The notes: a model not told the origin generated them from the sequence alone. A DNA stretch of 16,660 nt from CAZCWX01 sp964502465 (GCA_964502465.1 CAZCWX010000602.1:1-16660); one strand, 5' to 3'; numbered from the stretch's first letter, positions 6,847 through 13,586 are shown. Program-made: numbers and translations.

Positions 6847-7121
6847 CTAGAGAAGTCCTTTTGATTCCACTATGTCTTCTCAAAAATATAAACACAAATC
6901 ACTGTGCTGCGCTATGCAAGGCGGGGCTCAAATGAGTGCTGAGTGACGGGTGCTAAGGATCGAGTCTAAGGTCCAGGGGTCAAAACAAATCAAAAGGCAA
7001 AAGGGAAAAATTCCAAATCCTGCAACATTGAGAGTCTCTGTTGCCCTTGCCGAAACAGGCGTCGAAGGGGTAAAGGAGAGGTTGGACACAGGAAAACATG
7101 AGAACCAAGGAGGAACGCACT
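6847..7121. other. Intergenic region between DUF433 and VOC genes
   Basis: This divergent gap should hold the promoters of both genes. Its left part is AT-rich (around 6875-6900). It contains a second relic of the cyclase tail (6903-6935, listed separately) and a purine-rich stretch with two CAAAAGGCAAAAGGG-like words near 6980-7005. No further gene is seen. Confidence 0.4.
6903..6935 (+). pseudogene. Second relic of a cyclase C-terminus
   Basis: In frame this short stretch reads CAALCKAGLK and stop, matching the end of the cyclase remnant at 6172-6191 (RKAGLK and stop). The bases from 6916 to 6938 match 6172-6194 at 21 of 23 positions. Nothing upstream of it resembles a cyclase; the sequence before it is the DUF433 promoter region. 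Confidence 0.5.
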
Positions 7122-7586
7122 ATGGCGAAGCTCAGGCACATTGCCATCGCGACCCAGCACGAAGAGGAGACGGCACAGTTTTATGTCGACGTGTTCGGTC
7201 TGACCGAGGTGGGCAAGATCGACATCCCGACCGTGTCTGGCTACTTCCTGACCGATGGGACCATTAACCTGGCGATTCTCCATTTCAAGAACGACCAGGT
7301 AGCGGGTGCGGAGCGGGGCAAGGAATGGAGTGGCATCCATCACATCGGATTTGAGGTCGAGAGTGTGGAAGACATTGCCCAGAAATTAGCCGCGGCTGGC
7401 TGCGAACGACGCGAGGATATCAATCAAGCGCTTGGCCTCAACATGGGGAAGAGCCCACACGGCAACGCGGAGGTGAGGTACAGTGGGCCAGATGGTGTCA
7501 TGTTTGATGTCTCACAGACGGGCTGGGTGGGGACGTCGAGATCGACCCATCAGGCCGAAAAGAAAGAAGGAGGACATCATGGCTAA
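7122..7586 (+). CDS. VOC-family (glyoxalase/dioxygenase-fold) protein
   Basis: This 154-residue protein is of the vicinal oxygen chelate superfamily. It begins MAKLRHIAIATQHEEETAQF followed by YVDVFGLTEV, the first beta-alpha-beta-beta-beta module with the metal-ligand histidine in RHIAI. The second module starts GIHHIGFEVESVEDIAQKLA and ends RYSGPDGVMFDVSQTGW. The family uses a bound metal for isomerase, dioxygenase, epimerase or lyase reactions; the reaction here is unknown. The ATG at 7122 has an excellent AAGGAGGA, whereas an in-frame ATG at 7098 lacks one. The last 20 residues (GTSRSTHQAEKKEGGHHG) double as the ribosome-binding region of the cupin gene, and the two genes overlap by eight bases, so they are coupled. 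Confidence 0.88.
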   Translation: MAKLRHIAIATQHEEETAQFYVDVFGLTEVGKIDIPTVSGYFLTDGTINLAILHFKNDQVAGAERGKEWSGIHHIGFEVESVEDIAQKLAAAGCERREDINQALGLNMGKSPHGNAEVRYSGPDGVMFDVSQTGWVGTSRSTHQAEKKEGGHHG

Positions 7587-8112
7587 ACAAATCCGCCGCA
7601 TCGTCACCGGCCACAACGCCGCCGGAAAGTCTATTATTGCTCAGGATGCCATTGCCACCAGTATTCTGGAACTGCCGACCGTACCGGGTCTACGCGCTAC
7701 TGATCTGTGGGAGACCACCACCGCGCCTGCCGACCTTGCCAGTGACGCCGATCCCGTGGCGCGGCCTGTGCACCTCGAACCCGCCCCCACCGGCACGATC
7801 TGTCGCATCGTCGAGTTTCCACCCGATGCTGCCATCAGCAAGCGCGCCGATGCACGCGAGGTCTTTGCCTCCCTGGGTGCGAGTCATACGGTCGATACGA
7901 GTAGTGCGACGCCGATGATGCACAAGACGGCGTCGGTCGATTACGCCATTGTGCTGTCGGGGGAGATATGGGCGGTGATGGATGAGGGGGAAACCTGCAT
8001 GAAAGCAGGCGATGTGCTCATCCAGCGGGGCACCAACCATGCCTGGAGCAATCGCACGAATGAGCCCGCGCTGGTCGCCTTTATTCTGGTTGGCGCCACG
8101 CCGCTCTCCTGA
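7579..8112 (+). CDS. Cupin-domain protein
   Basis: This 177-residue protein has a C-terminal cupin barrel: HKTASVDYAIVLSGEIWAVM (cupin motif 1, with a reduced set of histidines) and AGDVLIQRGTNHAWSNRTNE (motif 2, with the conserved histidine in NHAW), ending ALVAFILVGA. The N-terminal 90 residues (RRIVTGHNAAGKSIIAQDAI ...) form the lead-in strand arrangement seen in stand-alone cupins linked to aromatic or short-chain catabolism. Metal binding seems possible but the ligand set is not canonical. I start at ATG 7579 because AAGGAGGA sits just upstream, inside the VOC gene. Eight-base overlap with VOC indicates translational coupling. The function is unassigned. Confidence 0.87.
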   Translation: MAKQIRRIVTGHNAAGKSIIAQDAIATSILELPTVPGLRATDLWETTTAPADLASDADPVARPVHLEPAPTGTICRIVEFPPDAAISKRADAREVFASLGASHTVDTSSATPMMHKTASVDYAIVLSGEIWAVMDEGETCMKAGDVLIQRGTNHAWSNRTNEPALVAFILVGATPLS

Positions 8113-8152
8113 AGAATTTGTGCGGCTTGAACCTTGAGCGGAAAGTACGGTA

Positions 8153-8171
8153 AAGTAAGGAATCCTTACTT
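8153..8171. promoter_or_regulatory. Perfect 19-base palindrome, candidate operator of the AbrB-PIN pair
   Basis: AAGTAAGGA (8153-8161) and TCCTTACTT (8163-8171) form a perfect palindrome around one central base, 22 bases before the antitoxin ATG. AbrB-like antitoxins, alone or with their PIN toxin, commonly bind palindromes in their own promoter. The position fits autorepression. No clear -35/-10 pair was found, so the promoter itself is not mapped. Confidence 0.5.
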
Positions 8172-8193
8172 CTTGATTGTTCAGGAGCCAGTC

Positions 8194-8433
8194 ATGCTCG
8201 CAAAGATCACAGCCAAGAATCAGCTCACCCTGCCCAAAGCAGTGATCGACGCTGTGGGGCCGACCGAGTATTTCGAGGTGGAAGCCAGGGATGGTCAGAT
8301 TATCCTCACGCCTGTGCGTATCCAGCGCGCGGATGCCGTACGCGCCAAGCTCGCTGAGCTCGATCTCCAGGAGCAGGACGTCGCTGATGCCGTGGCCTGG
8401 GCGCGCCAGCGCCCACGTAAGACGTGCAGATGA
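8194..8433 (+). CDS. AbrB/MazE-like (SpoVT-AbrB domain) antitoxin
   Basis: This 79-residue protein begins MLAKITAKNQLTLPKAVIDA, the swapped-hairpin AbrB DNA-binding motif ('KITAKNQLTLPKAV'), followed by YFEVEARDGQIILTPV. The C-terminal half (QRADAVRAKLAELDLQEQDV, then ADAVAWARQ) is the helix that neutralises the toxin. AGGAG lies before the ATG at 8194. An in-frame ATG at 8134 would run through the palindromic operator and is rejected. The stop overlaps the toxin ATG by four bases (ATGA), the classic antitoxin-first toxin-antitoxin arrangement. Confidence 0.9.
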   Translation: MLAKITAKNQLTLPKAVIDAVGPTEYFEVEARDGQIILTPVRIQRADAVRAKLAELDLQEQDVADAVAWARQRPRKTCR

Positions 8434-8858
8434 CCCCTGTGCGCCGGGTGGTGCTGGATACGAACATCGTGCTCTCCGCACTGGTGTTCGCACAGGGCCG
8501 GCTCGCCCCACTGCGCCAGGCTTGGCAGCAGGGTCATTGCCGCCCGCTCGTCTCCACGACTACCACGGCAGAGCTGATGCGTGCGTTGAAGTACCCCAAA
8601 TTCAAACTCTCGGCCGAAGAGCAAGAAGAACTGCTGGCCGACTACTTGCCTTACTGCGCCACCGTGCGCATTCCCGCCAAGCCGCCCAGGACGCCGCCCT
8701 GCCGCGATCCGTTCGACATTCCTTTTCTACAGCTTGCTCTCGTTGGCAAGGCCGACTATCTCGTCACTGGCGACACAGACCTGCTGAGCCTCGCTGGCAC
8801 GTTTGCGTGCTCCATCATCACCGCCAAGCAGTTCCTCGTCCTGCTGGCCAAGGATTGA
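8430..8858 (+). CDS. PIN-domain toxin (VapC-like ribonuclease, COG1569-type)
   Basis: This 142-residue PIN-domain protein carries the expected acidic residues: Asp in RRVVLDTNIVLSALVF, Glu in TTTTAELMRAL, Asp in CRDPFDIPFLQLAL and Asp in YLVTGDTDLL. Such proteins are Mg-dependent ribonucleases that act as type II toxins. It is coupled to the AbrB-like antitoxin by an ATGA overlap; GTG at 8424 is a possible alternative start. All key residues and the full length are present, so this toxin-antitoxin pair looks functional, in contrast to the broken DUF433/DUF5615 pair upstream. It ends four bases before the hsdM remnant. Confidence 0.9.
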   Translation: MTPVRRVVLDTNIVLSALVFAQGRLAPLRQAWQQGHCRPLVSTTTTAELMRALKYPKFKLSAEEQEELLADYLPYCATVRIPAKPPRTPPCRDPFDIPFLQLALVGKADYLVTGDTDLLSLAGTFACSIITAKQFLVLLAKD

Positions 8859-8862
8859 CCGC

Positions 8863-8988
8863 ATGAGCACCATTACCCACGACATCGTCGCCAAACTTTG
8901 GAACCTCTGTAATGTCCTCAAGGACGACGGCGTCACCTATCACCAGTACATCACTGAACTGACCTACTTACTCTTCCTCAAATGGTGA
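8863..8988 (+). pseudogene. hsdM: hsdM N-terminal remnant (type I restriction methyltransferase)
   Basis: The frame reads MSTITHDIVAKLWNLCNVLK followed by DDGVTYHQYITELTYLLFLK and then W and stop. This is the well-conserved N-terminal helical domain of HsdM, where 'IVAKLWNLC..L.DDGVTY.QY..ELTYLLFLK' is characteristic. It stops after 41 residues, whereas HsdM proteins are about 500. The break falls exactly where the next helix should start, and an inverted-repeat element begins 17 bases later. No SAM-binding or NPPF motif remains. AAGG lies upstream of the ATG. Confidence 0.85.
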
Positions 8989-9004
8989 ACCGGGCAAAGA
9001 ACAG

Positions 9005-9138
9005 GTGTCAGAGTTGCCTAACATTTCTATCTGGCTATGGCCGTCCTCCGGAGAGTGAGGCCAATAGCGCCCGTCTCATAGCCGATGAGAGGCGCTACAG
9101 CAGTAAGGCAATTTGCGCAAATAAGGCACTTCTGACAC
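9005..9138. mobile_element. Small inverted-repeat element (MITE-like) at the hsdM/hsdR scar
   Basis: This 134-base segment is bounded by GTGTCAGA (9005-9012) and its inverse TCTGACAC (9131-9138). The similarity continues imperfectly inward (TGCCT and further, roughly 15 of 20 positions). It separates the hsdM N-terminus from the hsdR C-terminus and codes for nothing recognisable. No clear target duplication is seen at the edges. It may be a non-autonomous element or the joined ends of an insertion sequence that lost its transposase. Confidence 0.55.
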
Positions 9139-9527
9139 ACTCCTCCCTTTACTTCGAGGAACTGCTGCAGTTCGCGAAAGATATGAGGGCGGAATCCGAG
9201 CGGTACCTTCGCGAAGGACTCACTGAAGACGAGCTGGAACTGTTTGACCTGTTGAAGAAGGACAAGATGACCAATGAAGAAACGCAGAAAGTTCGGCTCG
9301 CGGCGAAATCCCTGCTCCATCGCTTACGCGAAGAGTCACCGAAGGTTCTGATTCAGGACTGGTTCAAGGACGGGCAAAGCAAATTGCGCGTGCGGTCCGC
9401 AGTGGAAACGGTGTTGCACACGCATTTACCCGAGAGCTACGACCGTGTCGTCTTCACCGAAAAATGCAACAAGGTCTTCGACCTGATGCTCGACTCCGCC
9501 AGCCAGGGACTCAAATGGGCGGCGTAG
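9139..9527 (+). pseudogene. hsdR: hsdR C-terminal remnant (type I restriction subunit R)
   Basis: The frame reads YFEELLQFAKDMRAESERYL, then REGLTEDELELFDLLKKDKM and ends SYDRVVFTEKCNKVFDLMLD followed by SASQGLKWAA. It is the C-terminal helical domain of HsdR, which binds the methyltransferase core: 'LTEDELELFDLL', 'VLIQDWFKDGQSKLRVRSAV' and 'HLPESYDRVVFTEKCNKVFDL' are characteristic. About 120 residues remain of roughly 1000; the nuclease and helicase domains are gone. The open frame continues leftward into the inverted-repeat element but that part is not HsdR. Confidence 0.85.
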
Positions 9528-9559
9528 GTGATGGAGAAAAGAGACTGAGGGGCACCGTT

Positions 9560-9622
9560 ATGACCATCTGGCTCATCCACGCCGAGTTGAAAGCCCAACT
9601 GCAGGACGCTCTGTCGCGATGA
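9560..9622 (+). CDS. Tiny ORF overlapping the DUF1016 start, possibly a remnant
   Basis: This frame of 20 residues (MTIWLIHAELKAQLQDALSR) ends in an ATGA overlap with the DUF1016 gene. It has no recognisable family and only a weak ribosome site (GAGGGGC). It may be the tail or the collapsed body of another gene of the former restriction locus, or a leader peptide. Confidence 0.3.
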   Translation: MTIWLIHAELKAQLQDALSR

Positions 9623-10319
9623 AGAAGAAAGCCACCAGCAGCAAAAGTAAGACGCCTGGAAAATTAACCGCCAAGGACTTCGGCGCGCTCATCGCCGAGG
9701 TGCGCGGCCTCATCCAGTCTGCCCGCCATGCCGCCGCCACCACAGTCAATACCCTGCAAGTGCTGACCAATTTCGAGATTGGCCGCCGCATTGTGGAGCA
9801 TGAGCAGCGGGGTGCGGCACGGGTGGAGTATGGGAAAGAGTTGCTGAAAGAGCTTTCAGCGCAGCTGACGGAGGAGTTCGGAAACGGATTCTCAGAGCGC
9901 AACCTGAGGAGCTTTCGGAGCTTTTATCGCACCTACCAGGAGCGCTCGCCTCAGATTTGGCAGAAGCCTTCTGCCAAATTAGCATCGGAGCAGAAAAGCC
10001 AGAAGCTTTCTGGCGAATTGGCTCCCGCTGAAATTGCCAAGAAGTCTTCTGGCAAATCTCCCTTCGCTCTCAGTTGGTCCCATTACGTCTTGCTCCTCAC
10101 GATCAAAAATCCCGAAGAACGCTCCTTGTCAAAACACCCGAAGAGAACCCCACCATCGGTATCCTCCTCTGCAAACAAAAGAAACAAGCTATCGTGGAAC
10201 TCACCCTCCCGCCCGACGCCAACATCCACGCCAAAGAATACCAGCTTTACCTCCCGTCAAAGGAGCTACTCCGCCAAAAACTCCTCGACTGGACCCGCGA
10301 GCACGAGGAGGGCGCATGA
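9619..10319 (+). pseudogene. DUF1016 (YhcG-like) nuclease, catalytic middle deleted
   Basis: The N-terminal 140 residues or so are a good DUF1016 N-domain: LIAEVRGLIQSARHAAATTV, NTLQVLTNFEIGRRIVEHEQ, RVEYGKELLKELSAQLTEEF, then GNGFSERNLRSFRSFYRTYQ. The start of the next domain (LSWSHYVLLLTIKNPEERS) is also present. At about 10125 the reading changes frame to VKTPEENPTIGILLCKQKKQ, the last part of the DUF1016 PDDEXK domain, running to the stop at 10317-10319. Some 140 residues containing the nuclease core are missing. DUF1016 genes often lie inside type I restriction loci, as here. Three palindromic units interrupt the linker (listed separately). Confidence 0.85.
9956..10059. repeat. Three short palindromes in the DUF1016 linker
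   Basis: Three related palindromes about 38 bases apart: TTTGGCAGAAG/CTTCTGCCAAA with a one-base centre (9956-9978, perfect), then a GCCAGAAG/CTTTCTGGC version near 9998-10017, and a TTGCCAAGAAG/CTTCTGGCAA version near 10034-10056. They encode similar peptides (QKPSAKLAS, QKLSGELAP, KKSSGKSPF), so the reading frame is kept through all three. Confidence 0.7.
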
Positions 10320-10387
10320 CGCTGGAGACGTTTTTCGGGAAGTTCGCTTCTGAGGATTTGACCACCGTGAATCGCAAGGTGAACTGA
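10316..10387 (+). pseudogene. hsdS: hsdS N-terminal stub (type I specificity subunit)
   Basis: The ATG overlaps the DUF1016 stop (ATGA) and the frame reads MTLETFFGKFASEDLTTVNR, then KVN and stop, 23 residues. 'MTLETFFGKF' resembles the usual start of HsdS proteins in loci where hsdS follows DUF1016. The rest does not match HsdS. It would be the third broken gene of the same restriction system. The match is short, so the call is tentative. It ends four bases before the convergent tgt gene. Confidence 0.5.
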
Positions 10388-10391
10388 GTTC

Positions 10392-12461
10392 TCAGGCTTC
10401 GCGGCAAAACTGCGGATGAGTTTCCATGAGGTGTTCGACATGGGATCGCTCTTCCTTAGTCAGAGTCGGTGGGAATTTTGCCTGACTGCGTCGCCAGCGC
10501 TTGAGCCACTGTTGACCCAAGAGTCGTGGAGAGAGAGGATGCTCTCCAGCTCCTGTCGCTCTCGTGAACGCGATGGTGGTCGCTGACTTCGGCCCGGTCC
10601 CGATTCCTTCCGCGACAAAAAACCCTGCGGTCAGCAGCGCCACTCGCACGGCAGTCGCAGCCGAGTAGGTGTAGAGTTCGACCGATTTTGACGCGCAGCG
10701 CTGCAAAATGCGCGTAAAGACCTCGGCGGTCCACAGCGCGGAGTCGGTTTTGGCTGAGAACGGGTCGTAGAAAATAAAATCGGGAATGTTCGCTGCTTCG
10801 AGACACTCGCGGAAATCTCCTTTGAGCAACTCCCAGTGGAGCAGGCCTGAACGGTGTTCCCACGTGCCATTGATAAGCATCTTGCACGGTGCTCCGTGCC
10901 GCAGGTGAGGGAAGCAGCCGGGATGTTTTGCCGCGAGGATGAGCGGATCGAGGTCACATTCAAAACTCACCAGGCGCACAGGGCGCAGGGTGTTTTCACC
11001 CCTCTCTGCATAACATCGTTCAAAGCAGTGAATGGTGGCCATGGCATTGAAGGCGGCGCCGAGTCCGACGTCCCAGATCACTAATGCGTCTGCCGGAGCG
11101 TGTCGCTGTAATAACCGCGTGGCGAGACACGACTGCTCGACGTAGAGGGTGTTGGCTTCATCACTTGGGCCATTCACCGAGTGCATGACTTCTCCCGAGC
11201 TTATTTGGCGAATGCTGGCAAAGTCCTGCACAGCCCGGTGAATTTCGTAGTCGCCCAAACGGACGGGCTGAGCAGTCCTGGCTTTTTTCGGCGGGCGACT
11301 GGGGTGCTCTTCGTCGGTGCGCACCAGCTCGCTGCGTTTCTTTTCATAGTACGAGAGAAAGTCATCGCGCAAAATGCGGTCTCTCATCTCTCGCATCAGG
11401 CGATGATAGAATGTCAGGTTGTGCATGCCCAACAGGTGCCACCCTAAAAACTCATCCGCTTTGACGAGATGGTGAAGGTATGCGCGCGAGTACTGTTGGC
11501 AGGTCTGGCAATTGCACTGGGCATCAACAGGATCTTCGACAAATTTATACACGGAGCGGCGCAACTGCAATTTGCCATGAGAGGTAAAAGCCACTCCTCG
11601 TTGTGCCAGTTGCGAGGGAATAATACAGTCGAACATATCGACCCCACGGTGCACGCCTTCGAGCATATCGATTGGTGTGCCCACGCCCATGAGATAGCGC
11701 GGGAGCGTGTTCGGTAGACATGCGGTGACGAGTTCCGTCAGCTCGTAGCGCTCGCGCTGCGTTTCCCCGACGGCCAGACCGCCAATGGCAAGGCCATCAA
11801 AAGGGAGCGTGCTTAAAAACGCGGCGCTCTTCTTTCTGAGATCGGGATGGCAGGCGCCCTGCACAATGCCAAACAGTGCTTGGCGTGAGTCGCCTCGGGC
11901 CCGCAGGGAGCGTTCGGCCCACCGATGCGTGAGATCCATGGCCGCCTCGGCTTGCGCGTACGGGGCGGTGGAGGGGATGCACTGGTCGAGTACCATCATG
12001 ATGTCGCTGCCGATCGCTTGCTGCATGGCGATGCTGGATTCCGGCGAGAGGAGATACGATTTCCCATCTACATAGCTGTGAAACCGGGCGCCGTCTTCGT
12101 TCATGGCTCTGGAGTGCGGCAGCGAAAATATCTGAAAGCCGCCGGAGTCGCTCAGTACCGGGCCATCCCAGTGCATGAAACGGTGGATGCCGCCAAACCG
12201 CTGAAAGACTTGCGGTCCGGGACGCAGCAGCAGGTGATAGGTATTGGCCAGCAGCACGCGCGTCCCGGTCAGTTTGAGACTCTCCACCGTTTGGGCTTTT
12301 ACCGTAGCCTGGGTGCCTACTGGCATGAAGAGCGGCGTTGTCACCTCACCATGGAGCGTTTGCACGGTCGCGGCGCGCGCTTGTGATCCGCTGGCTTCCC
12401 TTTGTACGGTGAAGGGTAAGCGAGTTTCCCGGAGGCGGGGGTCTGTTCTCACTGTTGACAT
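10392..12461 (-). CDS. tgt: tRNA-guanine transglycosylase fused to an MnmC2-like methyltransferase
   Basis: This is a 689-residue fusion. Residues 15-380 form a tRNA-guanine transglycosylase: MPVGTQATVKAQTVESL; LLANTYHLLLRPG; SDSGGFQIFSL with Asp105; FGIVQG; RYLMGVGTPIDMLEGVHRGV, then DMFDCI with the nucleophile aspartate; and the zinc site Cys316, Cys318, Cys321, His347. The segment after DMFDC reads IIPSQLAQRG rather than the usual VLPTRNARNG. Residues 400-660 resemble the MnmC methyltransferase domain (DUF752): SSGEVMHSVNGPSDEANTLY, the SAM-binding VIWDVGLGAAFNAMA, DFIFYDPFSAKTDSALWT and ELYTYSAATAVRVALLTAGF. TGT exchanges G34 for a queuine precursor, and MnmC methylates U34 side chains. 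I start at 12461 (MSTVRTD); the frame is open 100 codons further but that part is repeat-rich and non-coding in look. Confidence 0.9.
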   Translation of the reverse strand: MSTVRTDPRLRETRLPFTVQREASGSQARAATVQTLHGEVTTPLFMPVGTQATVKAQTVESLKLTGTRVLLANTYHLLLRPGPQVFQRFGGIHRFMHWDGPVLSDSGGFQIFSLPHSRAMNEDGARFHSYVDGKSYLLSPESSIAMQQAIGSDIMMVLDQCIPSTAPYAQAEAAMDLTHRWAERSLRARGDSRQALFGIVQGACHPDLRKKSAAFLSTLPFDGLAIGGLAVGETQRERYELTELVTACLPNTLPRYLMGVGTPIDMLEGVHRGVDMFDCIIPSQLAQRGVAFTSHGKLQLRRSVYKFVEDPVDAQCNCQTCQQYSRAYLHHLVKADEFLGWHLLGMHNLTFYHRLMREMRDRILRDDFLSYYEKKRSELVRTDEEHPSRPPKKARTAQPVRLGDYEIHRAVQDFASIRQISSGEVMHSVNGPSDEANTLYVEQSCLATRLLQRHAPADALVIWDVGLGAAFNAMATIHCFERCYAERGENTLRPVRLVSFECDLDPLILAAKHPGCFPHLRHGAPCKMLINGTWEHRSGLLHWELLKGDFRECLEAANIPDFIFYDPFSAKTDSALWTAEVFTRILQRCASKSVELYTYSAATAVRVALLTAGFFVAEGIGTGPKSATTIAFTRATGAGEHPLSPRLLGQQWLKRWRRSQAKFPPTLTKEERSHVEHLMETHPQFCREA

Positions 12462-12838
12462 TACTCTCTCAGCGACCAATCGGGCACAATGGCACGTCGT
12501 CCACTTGCGCGCGGGTGGAGTCATCCACAAGGGGAATACGTGGCATGCAACCTCCGAGAAGTAATTGATTAGCAAACATAAACGAAGAGGGAAACAGGTA
12601 CCTGTCCGGGTGCATCGGGTAAAGGCCACGTGAGCGGATATGCCGCCTATCGCTCCCACCGCAAGCAAACTTTGAGGCGGCATCAGCCACCCGTACCACC
12701 GCCCCCACGGGCTGCAAGCTGCCCGTGGCACCCTCTCCCCCTGATGGTCTGTTCCCGGCAAGCTCAGATCTTGGTGTGCTTTCCAGCAATTTTTGCTATG
12801 CTTCTCGCGTTGTCGGCGCCGGCACCTACAGAATGCCT
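12462..12838. other. Intergenic region between divergent genes, rich in palindromes
   Basis: This 377-base gap between the minus-strand tgt fusion and the plus-strand amidotransferase must hold both promoters. It contains a 12-base perfect palindrome ACAGGTACCTGT (12594-12605) and the two hairpins listed separately. No gene is seen. The minus-strand frame that continues upstream of tgt through it has low-complexity, cysteine- and tryptophan-rich content and is not taken as coding. Confidence 0.45.
12640..12728. repeat. Pair of hairpins (REP-like)
   Basis: ATGCCGCCT (12640-12648) pairs with AGGCGGCAT (12675-12683). Further on, CCACGGGC (12705-12712) pairs with GCCCGTGG (12721-12728) across the 8-base loop TGCAAGCT. 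The second hairpin resembles extragenic palindromes common in environmental bacterial genomes. Confidence 0.6.
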
Positions 12839-13586
12839 ATGAGACGGCTACTCGTTTTTCAACATGTCTCCTTCGAGATCCTGGGTACATTGCATCCGCT
12901 GTTGAAGGCACGCGGGTTTCGCCTCCGCTACGCGAACTTTGGACGACATCCACATGCTCAGCCCAAAGTCGCCTGCTATAATGGCCTGGTGGTGTTGGGT
13001 GGTCCAATGAATGTCGATGACCTTGAGCGTCATCCCCATCTGGCGGTGGAAGTGGAACTCATTCGGCAGGCCATCGAACAGGGACTGCCCGTGTTGGGGA
13101 TCTGCCTTGGCGCGCAGCTCATCGCCAAGGCGCTCGGCGCCCCGGTCTTGGCAAACGGAGGCAAAGAGATTGGATGGTGCGATGTCTCGCCGACACCTGA
13201 GGCCAAGGACGATCCGTTGTTCAAGGACTTTGACGAGGCGGAAAAGATCTTTCAATGGCCATAGCGACACCCTTGAATTGCCTGTGGGAGCTGTGCCTCT
13301 CGCCGCCTCGCAAACCTGTCTCCGCCAGGCGTTCCGCTATGGCCCCAATGTCTACGGGTTTCAGTTTCACCTGGAAGTCGATGGGCCCCTCATCGAGCGA
13401 TGGTTAACGGTGCCTGAGCATTATGCCGAGGTGGCCGAAGGAGGAGGCCGGGTTGATCCCGCGGTCATTCGTCGCGAGACGACCCTCTACCTCCAGCGCT
13501 CGCGAAGCTTGAGCGAACAGGTGTTTAGTCGCTTTATCGATCTGTTTAATCTCCCCCCTAAACGTGCGGCATTGCGGTCGCGTTAG
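12839..13586 (+). pseudogene. Class I glutamine amidotransferase, one-base frameshift
   Basis: The first frame reads MRRLLVFQHVSFEILGTLHP ... YNGLVVLGGPMNVDDLERHP ... QGLPVLGICLGAQLIAKALG (nucleophile Cys89) ... DPLFKDFDEAEKIFQW and then stops. Removing one C at 13259-13260 restores HSDTLELPVGAVPLAASQTC and VYGFQFHLEVD with the catalytic His177 and Glu179, and continues to the stop at 13584-13586, giving a normal 248-residue GMP synthase-like amidotransferase. These enzymes release ammonia from glutamine or hydrolyse related gamma-glutamyl substrates. The shift may be a sequencing error or a real inactivating mutation. ATG at 12833 is an alternative start; no clear ribosome site is visible for either. 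Downstream by 84 bases is the MBL-fold gene on the same strand. Confidence 0.85.

Noticed and set aside
7483..7578. Longer cupin protein starting at 7483
   Set aside because: The extra 32 residues lie in the VOC coding region in another frame; the ATG at 7579 follows a clear ribosome site.
8134..8193. Longer AbrB antitoxin starting at ATG 8134
   Set aside because: It would encode 20 extra residues across the palindromic operator; the AbrB motif begins at the ATG at 8194, which has a ribosome site.
9956..10059. CRISPR array
   Set aside because: The three units are short palindromes with about 17-base gaps inside a coding frame; the geometry does not fit a CRISPR array.
12462..12761. N-terminal extension of 100 residues on the tgt fusion
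   Set aside because: The frame is open but the residues are tryptophan/cysteine-rich and unlike any domain, and the stretch overlaps hairpin repeats; the TGT domain starts normally soon after the ATG at 12461.
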